Source of the DNA: a bacterium
GTDB taxonomy: Bacteria; Patescibacteriota; Minisyncoccia; Minisyncoccales; Minisyncoccaceae
DNA length: 9,060 nt
Direction: 5' to 3'
Assembly (NCBI GenBank): GCA_023229485.1
Contig: JALNZJ010000023.1
Location: forward strand, 1 to 9,060
The position numbers and the translations under genes are program-made. The notes beneath the pieces are model-generated. The model did no database searches, was not told the origin of the DNA, and saw nothing but the letters and a program-made list of their open reading frames with translations. Positions 1 to 3,880 of the stretch are shown here, one piece after another; the first letter of the stretch is position 1, and each line of letters begins with the position of its first letter.

Positions 1-6
1 GGACAG

Positions 7-38
7 AATTTGGCCAGAATGAGCATTCTGGCCAAATT
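7..38. repeat. Perfect 14-bp inverted repeat of the TGGCCA family
   Basis: AATTTGGCCAGAAT (7-20) and its exact complement (25-38) flank a 4-nt spacer, GAGC. A 12-bp perfect palindrome, TTCTGGCCAGAA, follows at 40-51. The DNA could extrude a cruciform or the RNA form a hairpin, but no T-run follows, so it does not look like an intrinsic terminator. The first bases of the window (GGACAGAATT) resemble another decayed unit, so the array probably continues upstream. Confidence 0.85.
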
Positions 39-129
39 ATTCTGGCCAGAAAAAACGTTGATTTTGGCCGGATTCATTTTAAAAGAACCTTTAAAAAAAT
101 TTTGGAAAATATGATCAAAAAATTTACAA

Positions 130-145
130 TGTTTCACGTGAAACA
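130..145. promoter_or_regulatory. parS centromere site 1
   Basis: The 16-mer TGTTTCACGTGAAACA is a perfect palindrome and an exact match to the well-known bacterial parS consensus (TGTTNCACGTGAAACA) bound by ParB/Spo0J. Chromosomal parS sites cluster near the replication origin and load ParB and SMC for origin segregation. No parA or parB gene lies in this window, so partner genes are inferred to be elsewhere. Confidence 0.92.
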
Positions 146-223
146 CCCCATATTAGGTCTTAAAATCACTCGCAAGACTAAACAGTCATGTTCATAATTA
201 AAAACGGCTATAAAGTCAAAATA

Positions 224-259
224 GCCCATTTTGAGGGTTCACTTTCCGCATAAATACGT
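224..259 (+). repeat. 36-bp direct repeat, copy 1
   Basis: A 36-nt sequence starting GCCCATTTTGAGGGTTC and ending GCATAAATACGT is repeated without mismatch at 454-489, 230 bp downstream. Flanking bases differ. Its first bases overlap a small inverted repeat (GGCTAT 206-211 / ATAGCC 221-226). No function is recognised. It lies between the two parS sites, which suggests a structural or protein-binding element of the origin region. Confidence 0.9.
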
Positions 260-314
260 TCAATCTTTGAAATTTAATTAGTTGATACTTGCTCGTATTT
301 TTTAAAATATTGAA

Positions 315-330
315 TGTTTCACGTGAAACA
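315..330. promoter_or_regulatory. parS centromere site 2
   Basis: This is a second exact 16-bp TGTTTCACGTGAAACA, here within a 20-bp perfect palindrome (313-332). It lies 185 bp from the first site, and such closely spaced pairs are common near bacterial origins. It overlaps a 64-codon open frame (289-483) that I therefore regard as spurious. Confidence 0.92.
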
Positions 331-453
331 TTGTCGAAAATTTGTCTTTTTAAAAAATTAGAAAATTTTTTTGGTTTTAGAATTTTTGTATTATTTCTAA
401 TCTTTACTTACTTATTTAAAAATTTGAGAATATTTTTCGTTTTTTTTAGAAAT

Positions 454-489
454 GCCCATTTTGAGGGTTCACTTTCCGCATAAATACGT
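454..489 (+). repeat. 36-bp direct repeat, copy 2
   Basis: Exact second copy of the 36-mer at 224-259, in the same orientation. The last part plus three further bases (TAAATACGTAGA, 481-492) recurs in inverted orientation at 976-987, inside the TGGCCA array. Only two full copies exist with a long unrelated interval, so this is not a CRISPR array. Confidence 0.9.
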
Positions 490-564
490 AGATTGATACC
501 TAAAAATGTAAAACTAGTACTTCTAAAAATTATTTGACAAAAATGTTTGTTTATATTCCAGTTC

Positions 565-650
565 TGGCCAACTTTTTTGGCCAGAATTTGGCCAGAATCG
601 GTTCTGGCCAAAAATGGTTTTGGCCAGAATATTTCTTTCTGGCCAAATCT
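565..650. repeat. Dense TGGCCA cluster with nested inverted repeats
   Basis: Six TGGCCA units start at 565, 578, 589, 605, 621 and 640. Units alternate in orientation: TTCTGGCCAAAA (602-613) and TTTTGGCCAGAA (618-629) form a perfect 12-bp inverted repeat around ATGG. The second arm can pair instead with TTCTGGCCAAA (637-647). The shared arm gives mutually exclusive hairpins. The dense packing resembles iterons or an operator array more than random drift. The protein that would bind it is unknown. Confidence 0.85.
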
Positions 651-696
651 AAAATTAACTTTGGCACTAATTGCACTTTTCGGTTCTGAATCTATA

Positions 697-724
697 TTGT
701 TTTTTTGAAAAAACTAACTATAAT
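697..724 (+). promoter_or_regulatory. Probable promoter of tRNA-Ala
   Basis: A perfect -10 hexamer TATAAT (719-724) is preceded at 16 bp by TTGTTT (697-702), a weak -35. The expected start near 731 gives a short 5' leader before the mature tRNA at 745. The assignment rests only on consensus match and position. Confidence 0.5.
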
Positions 725-744
725 TAATTTACCGAAAAAGTCGG

Positions 745-815
745 GGGCCTGTAGTATAGTGGCAATACACTGCTTTCGCATAGCAGAAACACGAATTCGA
801 TTTTCGTCAGGTCCA
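745..815 (+). tRNA. tRNA-Ala (anticodon CGC)
   Basis: A full cloverleaf can be drawn. The acceptor stem GGGCCTG (745-751) pairs with CAGGTCC (808-814) and the discriminator is A815. The D stem is GTAT/ATAC (754-757/765-768) with GG in the loop. The anticodon stem CTGCT/AGCAG (770-774/782-786) carries loop TTCGCAT with anticodon CGC at 777-779. The T stem ACGAA/TTCGT (791-795/803-807) encloses TTCGATT. The third acceptor pair is G:U, the classic alanine identity element. CCA is not encoded (CTA follows), so a CCA-adding enzyme is needed. The anticodon reads GCG, normally a rare codon in AT-rich genomes. Confidence 0.95.
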
Positions 816-847
816 CTACTTAAAAACCATTGAATTGTTAAATATTT

Positions 848-878
848 TTTTGGCCAGAATATTTCTTTCTGGTCAAAA
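848..878. repeat. TGGCCA-family inverted repeat; 25-nt copy of 618-642
   Basis: Positions 848-872 are identical over 25 nt to 618-642, again 230 bp away. TTTTGGCCAGAA (848-859) can pair with TTCTGGTCAAAA (867-878), with one G:U, around a 7-nt loop. It lies 33 nt downstream of tRNA-Ala and could shape the 3' end of that transcript, but no T-run follows the stem. Confidence 0.8.
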
Positions 879-939
879 TTAATAAAAAGCAAGGTTCAAT
901 TTAAAAAAAAGTGGCTATTGTTTGTAAAATTCTTTTTGA

Positions 940-971
940 TTCTGGCCAAATTAGGGAAATTTTGGCCAGAA
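940..971. repeat. TGGCCA-family inverted repeat
   Basis: TTCTGGCCAAA (940-950) and its exact complement TTTGGCCAGAA (961-971) are separated by 10 nt. It is part of the second half of the array, immediately before the DnaA-box cluster. Confidence 0.8.
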
Positions 972-1016
972 AGAGTCTACGTATTTACAACAAAAAAACT
1001 ACTTTGCTGGCCAAAA

Positions 1017-1120
1017 TGTGGATAAAACTGGGGATAATCTGGCCAGAATGTGGACAAAATTGTGTTTTTTTGGCCAGAATGGTGAAAATCTTAATTAGAA
1101 TAATTTTAATTATTTTATTA
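1017..1120. other. Candidate oriC core: DnaA boxes plus AT-rich tract
   Basis: TGTGGATAA (1017-1025) is the exact complement of the canonical DnaA box TTATCCACA. TGGGGATAA (1029-1037) and TGTGGACAA (1049-1057) each differ by one base and lie in the same orientation. They are interleaved with TGGCCA units at 1008, 1040 and 1071. An almost pure A/T stretch (1083-1120, rich in TTAATT/ATTATT) lies immediately beside them and could be the unwinding element. The nearby parS sites support an origin-proximal location. No dnaA gene is visible in the window. Confidence 0.55.
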
Positions 1121-1181
1121 GCCTTCCTTGGAATATAAAAAGCTTGCTTTTTTCGGAAAACCAGCTATCATAAATATGTAA

Positions 1182-1256
1182 AACATTCGGGCTTAATGTT
1201 CCTCGTCCTCAACTATCTATGATCCGGCTAATTGCCGGATTTAGACGGCTAAGTCT
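1182..1256 (+). other. Hairpin-rich leader upstream of tRNA-Pro
   Basis: Three consecutive perfect stems precede the tRNA. AACATT/AATGTT (1182-1187/1195-1200) encloses a 7-nt loop. ATCCGGC/GCCGGAT (1222-1228/1234-1240) encloses TAATT. AGAC/GTCT (1243-1246/1253-1256) encloses GGCTAA. The word CGGCTAA occurs twice. No T-runs follow, so these are not terminators. It may be a structured precursor leader or a separate small RNA; no RNA family is recognised. Confidence 0.3.
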
Positions 1257-1276
1257 CTATTTATCCCAATATCTCT

Positions 1277-1347
1277 CGGGGTGTCATATAAGGGCATTAT
1301 GCGGGCTTCGGGAGTCCGTAATCTGGGTTCAATTCCCAGCATCCCGA
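1277..1347 (+). tRNA. tRNA-Pro (anticodon CGG)
   Basis: The acceptor stem CGGGGTG (1277-1283) pairs with CATCCCG (1340-1346), with one G:U, and the discriminator is A1347. A CGGGG start is characteristic of bacterial tRNA-Pro. The D arm is weak: ATA/TAT with GGG in the loop. The anticodon stem CGGGC/GTCCG (1302-1306/1314-1318) holds loop TTCGGGA with anticodon CGG at 1309-1311. The T stem CTGGG/CCCAG (1323-1327/1335-1339) encloses TTCAATT. CCA is not encoded (CAA follows). Bases 1328-1339 are exactly complementary to 1372-1383 downstream, so the T arm could be drawn into an alternative fold in the precursor. Confidence 0.95.
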
Positions 1348-1349
1348 CA

Positions 1350-1544
1350 AGGTTTTTATATTGCTGGAATACTGGGAATTGAAGAGGAGGCACGACAGGT
1401 GCCGAGTCAGGCTTTAGATAGTTTCAGCAGAAACTAGATGAAGAATTCCCAGCATCGAGGCAAATGCCTCGTTAACCATGGAGGTCAATTATTTATTTTA
1501 AATTAAGGACTAGAGCACTAGAGGCTAAAACTTCTAGTTTTTTT
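1350..1544 (+). ncRNA. Candidate structured RNA between tRNA-Pro and terminator
   Basis: No protein frame is credible here, yet the segment folds strongly. CTGGGAATT (1372-1380) pairs with AATTCCCAG (1444-1452). That stem encloses GGCAC/GTGCC (1389-1393/1399-1403, loop GACAG) and TAGTTTC/GAAACTA (1419-1425/1430-1436, loop AGCA). A further hairpin CGAGGC/GCCTCG (1456-1461/1466-1471) follows, and the unit ends in an intrinsic terminator. It may be a separate small RNA or a long 3' trailer of pre-tRNA-Pro. GTCAGG and AGCAG recall SRP RNA, but the GGAA loop between them is absent, so I assign no family. Confidence 0.45.
1517..1544 (+). terminator. Rho-independent terminator
   Basis: ACTAGAGG (1517-1524) pairs with CTTCTAGT (1531-1538) over 8 bp with one G:U and a 6-nt loop, and the transcript runs into seven T residues (1538-1544). 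It would end the tRNA-Pro/structured-RNA transcript. It stands only 6 nt before the ATG of the next gene, leaving almost no room for a separate promoter and leader. Confidence 0.85.
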
Positions 1545-1550
1545 ATACCC

Positions 1551-1964
1551 ATGAATAAAGATGATTTAAATACTGGCAATAGGGGAGAATGTTTAGCTAA
1601 TGAATTTCTTAGAAACAAGGGCTATGATATTCTTGATACAAATTTTTTCTTTAAGACTGAGACTGGTAAAAAAATTGGAGAAATTGATATTATCGCTAAA
1701 ATACGGGGTGTTTATGTCTTTATTGAAGTAAAAACAACTACTAATAATTCATTAGTAGGGGATTATTTTTGCTTAGAAAAAAGAGTAAACAAGAATAAGG
1801 TTAATAAAATTATCTTGACTGCTAATAGTTGGTTTATCACTAAAAACATGAATATGAGTAGTTTAAAGTGGCAAATTGACGTTATTGGAGTTATTATTAA
1901 TAATGAAGAAAATGATTTGAGGATCCTTCATTTTGAAAATGTTTTTGAGGATAAAAAATTTTAA
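1551..1964 (+). CDS. YraN / UPF0102-family nuclease-like protein
   Basis: The 137-residue product matches the YraN (UPF0102) family, small proteins with a restriction-endonuclease-like fold and no settled role. The family pattern is visible in order: the N-terminal G-x-x-G-E (G9, G12-E13), GY near 24-25, G-E-I-D (43-46), and the E-x-K pair in FIEVK (E59, K61). The GEID aspartate and the E-x-K residues form the presumed metal site. A late W-x-I-D (D110) matches the usual R-F-D. Length is typical (about 115-140). ATG 1551 is the only start that keeps the conserved GE motif. It follows the terminator T-run by 6 nt with no Shine-Dalgarno, so translation may be leaderless or depend on read-through. 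The plsY start lies 33 bp beyond its stop. Confidence 0.88.
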   Translation: MNKDDLNTGNRGECLANEFLRNKGYDILDTNFFFKTETGKKIGEIDIIAKIRGVYVFIEVKTTTNNSLVGDYFCLEKRVNKNKVNKIILTANSWFITKNMNMSSLKWQIDVIGVIINNEENDLRILHFENVFEDKKF

Positions 1965-1982
1965 TAATAAACTTTTTTCTGT

Positions 1983-1988
1983 TATAAT
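1983..1988 (+). promoter_or_regulatory. -10 element just upstream of plsY
   Basis: A perfect TATAAT lies 9 nt before ATG 1998. Transcription would start about 7 nt downstream of the hexamer, at or within a few bases of the start codon, giving a leaderless mRNA. No convincing -35 is seen, and no purine-rich ribosome site fits in the gap. Confidence 0.45.
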
Positions 1989-1997
1989 AAATTTCAT

Positions 1998-2597
1998 ATG
2001 AATCAAGATTTAATTTTTATTGTATTAATATTGTTTGCTTATATTAGTGCTTCAACTCCTTTTGGGTATTTGATTGCAAAATCAAAAAAAATTGATATCC
2101 GCAAGCAGGGAAGTGGTAATGTCGGAGGAACTAATATTCTTCGAAGTCTTGGCTTTTCTTACTTTTTATTAGTCGTGGTCCTCGATATTCTAAAGGTTGC
2201 CGTGCCAGTTCTTTTAGCTTTTTATTTTTCTCTTTCTGAATGGGAAATTGTGGTCATTTCCTTGGCGGCAATTACTGGAAATATGTTTAGTTTTTGGCTT
2301 AATTTTAAGGGAGGGAAGGCTGTTTCGGCCGTGTTTGCTGTTTTTATTTGTCTTGTTGGATTAAAAAATGCCTTACTGTTTTTATTCATCTGGGCGTTGC
2401 TACTATATACCTTAAAGATAATGAGCCTGAATAATTTGATAATGATTTTTATTGTTCCTGTTGCGATTTGGTATAGCACCTCGTCAATTCCTTTTACCAT
2501 TCTTGGTACGTTATTTATTCCAATAGTGTGGTGGGCTCATCGTGAAAATATTAAAAGACTGGCAAAAAAAACTGAACCAAAAATTATAAAATTTTAA
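1998..2597 (+). CDS. plsY: Glycerol-3-phosphate acyltransferase PlsY (copy 1)
   Basis: PlsY is a polytopic membrane enzyme that transfers an acyl group from acyl-phosphate to the 1-position of glycerol-3-phosphate, giving lysophosphatidate. The 199 residues match the family in length and order: an N-terminal helix ending S-T-P-F-G-Y (19-24), then IRKQGSGNVGGTN...R (34-49), L-D-x-L-K (62-66), LNFKGGK (101-107) and the C-terminal AHRENIKRL...TEPKI (180-196). Two departures from the usual GH...NFKGGKG motif stand out: the histidine after G94 is Asn95, and the glycine after GGK is Ala108. The histidine is reported as important for activity in characterised PlsY, so function may be altered. The next gene starts 7 bp after its stop. 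No Shine-Dalgarno is present. Confidence 0.93.
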   Translation: MNQDLIFIVLILFAYISASTPFGYLIAKSKKIDIRKQGSGNVGGTNILRSLGFSYFLLVVVLDILKVAVPVLLAFYFSLSEWEIVVISLAAITGNMFSFWLNFKGGKAVSAVFAVFICLVGLKNALLFLFIWALLLYTLKIMSLNNLIMIFIVPVAIWYSTSSIPFTILGTLFIPIVWWAHRENIKRLAKKTEPKIIKF

Positions 2598-2603
2598 CCC
2601 TAC

Positions 2604-3170
2604 ATGGATTTTTTCTTATATTTAGTTGCTTGTATATATTTTTTTTCACCTGCGTATTGTGCAAATGCTGCACCTCCATTGGTTGCTGGAAATTCAAGGT
2701 TTTTTAAAAATCTAGCAGGACCTATTGACTTTAATCATAAATTCTTAGGGGCTCCAATATTAGGTAATCATAAAACTTGGCGGGGATTATTATCTGAACT
2801 TATTGTTGGAACTGGGTATTTTCAAATTTTTTACTTTTCCCATGTTTTTTTTAATCTTAATTTATACCCGATTATCGGTTTTCATCCTAGTCCGTTAGAT
2901 GCCTTAATTGTTGGTTTTTTGTTGTCGGTTGGTACGGTTTTTGGTGATTTGTTGTTTGCTTTCATAAAACGCCGGTTAAAAATTAAGCCGGGACAACCCT
3001 TTATACCATTTGATCAAATAAATTATTGCTTAGGGTGCTTTATTGTGTTGCAACCTTTTTATCATTTTGATTCACTTTTTTGGCTAATCATTATTCCTCT
3101 TACTTTTTTTGTTCATATAGTATTTAATCGAATTGGTTATAATTTAGGCTTGCATAAAGCAAAATGGTAA
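2604..3170 (+). CDS. CarS-like CDP-lipid synthase (DUF46 family)
   Basis: The 188-residue membrane protein matches the CDP-archaeol synthase (CarS, DUF46) family, related to the bacterial phosphatidate cytidylyltransferase CdsA. In archaea CarS transfers CMP from CTP to digeranylgeranylglyceryl phosphate. Visible motifs are PAYxAN (16-21), PID (40-42), G-x-x-KTWRG (54-61), the cytosolic GD...FIKRR (114-124) and PFDQ (135-138), with hydrophobic segments at about 1-25, 62-85, 95-120 and 143-175. Length is normal for the family. Following plsY by 6 nt, it may act as a CDP-diacylglycerol synthase on phosphatidic acid here. The substrate is inferred, since ether-lipid genes are not visible. No Shine-Dalgarno precedes the ATG. 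Confidence 0.87.
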   Translation: MDFFLYLVACIYFFSPAYCANAAPPLVAGNSRFFKNLAGPIDFNHKFLGAPILGNHKTWRGLLSELIVGTGYFQIFYFSHVFFNLNLYPIIGFHPSPLDALIVGFLLSVGTVFGDLLFAFIKRRLKIKPGQPFIPFDQINYCLGCFIVLQPFYHFDSLFWLIIIPLTFFVHIVFNRIGYNLGLHKAKW

Positions 3171-3215
3171 TATAATGTTAATGAATGAATAATTTTAATA
3201 ATTAAAGATAAAAAT

Positions 3216-3853
3216 ATGAAAGAACTAATTGATGCTTTTATAACAAGTTTTTCTGGAGGACTTCCGTCATTGATTTGGGGTGTAGTTATTTTTTTTATTG
3301 GGTGGTTTATCGCCAAAAGAATAAAAGTGTTCTTGATAGGATTAGAATTAATCAAATGTTAAAAACGCTCGGATGGGAAGAATTTTTTGATCGATACGAT
3401 ACAAAACTTGATATGTCTGGATTTATCGGATCTATCATTGAGTTTTTCTTCGTAATCGTTTTCTTAAGCATATCACTTGAAATTATAAAACTTGACCAAA
3501 TCAATATCATATTACAAGAAGTAATTAATTATTTTCCAAATATTTTTATTTCAATCTTAATTTTTATACTTGCAATATTTTTGGCTGATTTTTCGAAAAA
3601 AATTGTCTTAGTTAAAATGGAGAAAAGGAAAATGAGCTATTCGGGAATCGTGGGTAATATTGTTGCTACAAGTACTTGGATAATTTGCACCTTGGCCATT
3701 TTATATCAGTTGCAAATTGTGCAAACTTTGATTTTAACTATTTTTATTGGGTTTATTGCTTTATTAATATTAATTTTCGGATTATCTTTTGGCTTAGGTG
3801 GCAAAGACATGGCAACAAGAATACTTAAAGATTTAGAAGAAAAAGTAAAATAA
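3216..3853 (+). pseudogene. Mechanosensitive-channel-like TM-helix protein, broken by a -1 frameshift
   Basis: From ATG 3216 one frame encodes a good N-terminus with a membrane helix ending W-F-I-A-K-R-I-K, then diverges and stops at 3360-3362. The overlapping frame, open from about 3275, carries the rest: K-S-V-L-D-R-I-R, three more hydrophobic segments, and a C-terminus with F-G-L-G-G-K-D typical of the small-conductance mechanosensitive/TM-helix (CmpX-like) family. Joining the frames between about 3312 and 3330 restores a protein of about 212 residues. One extra A in either A-run (3315-3318 or 3323-3326) would do it. It may be a true mutation, a sequencing or assembly error in a homopolymer, or less likely programmed slippage. 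The next gene starts 27 bp after the stop. Confidence 0.75.
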
Positions 3854-3880
3854 TCTAAATATCCGCAATCCTTTAATTAT

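Larger units (their letters stand above)
1..1120. other. Protein-gene-free, origin-proximal repeat region
   Basis: Apart from one tRNA gene, this stretch has no open frame resembling a protein. The short frames present run through the repeats and parS sites and have no family resemblance. It contains two parS sites, a DnaA-box cluster, and 15 exact copies of TGGCCA (starts 11, 29, 43, 565, 578, 589, 605, 621, 640, 851, 943, 963, 1008, 1040, 1071), with near copies at 65, 870 and 1051. I found only three more TGGCCA in the remaining ~8 kb (3693, 4916, 7412). Most copies sit in TTTGGCCAGAA or its complement TTCTGGCCAAA. Between 51 and 560 the DNA is mainly A/T-rich, holding the parS sites and a repeated 36-mer. 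An origin/centromere role is inferred from these sites together. Confidence 0.6.

Noticed and set aside
289..483. 64-codon open frame on the + strand
   Set aside because: It starts in T-rich DNA and runs through parS site 2 and the 36-bp repeat; composition is low-complexity Phe/Leu with no family resemblance.
224..489. CRISPR array or dif site based on the 36-bp repeat
   Set aside because: Only two copies with a 194-bp interval and no cas genes; the GCATAA word recalls dif, but no second recombinase arm follows.
911..1138. 75-codon frame starting with GTG
   Set aside because: It is translated from the TGGCCA array and DnaA boxes; its sequence merely reflects the repeats.
1389..1436. SRP (4.5S) RNA core
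   Set aside because: GTCAGG and AGCAG occur in order, but the intervening GGAA-type loop and continuous helix are absent.
1219..1437. 72-codon frame on the + strand
   Set aside because: It lies entirely across the tRNA-Pro gene and the foldable segment after it.
1331..1456. attL/attR pair of a tRNA-integrated element
   Set aside because: The 13-nt tRNA repeat encloses only about 100 bp of structured DNA with no integrase or cargo; kept only as one possibility for the RNA element.
2222..2500. Minus-strand frames, including those near 408, 692, 2222, 3137, 4202 and 6444
   Set aside because: All are shadows of genes or of repeat DNA on the + strand, without recognisable motifs.
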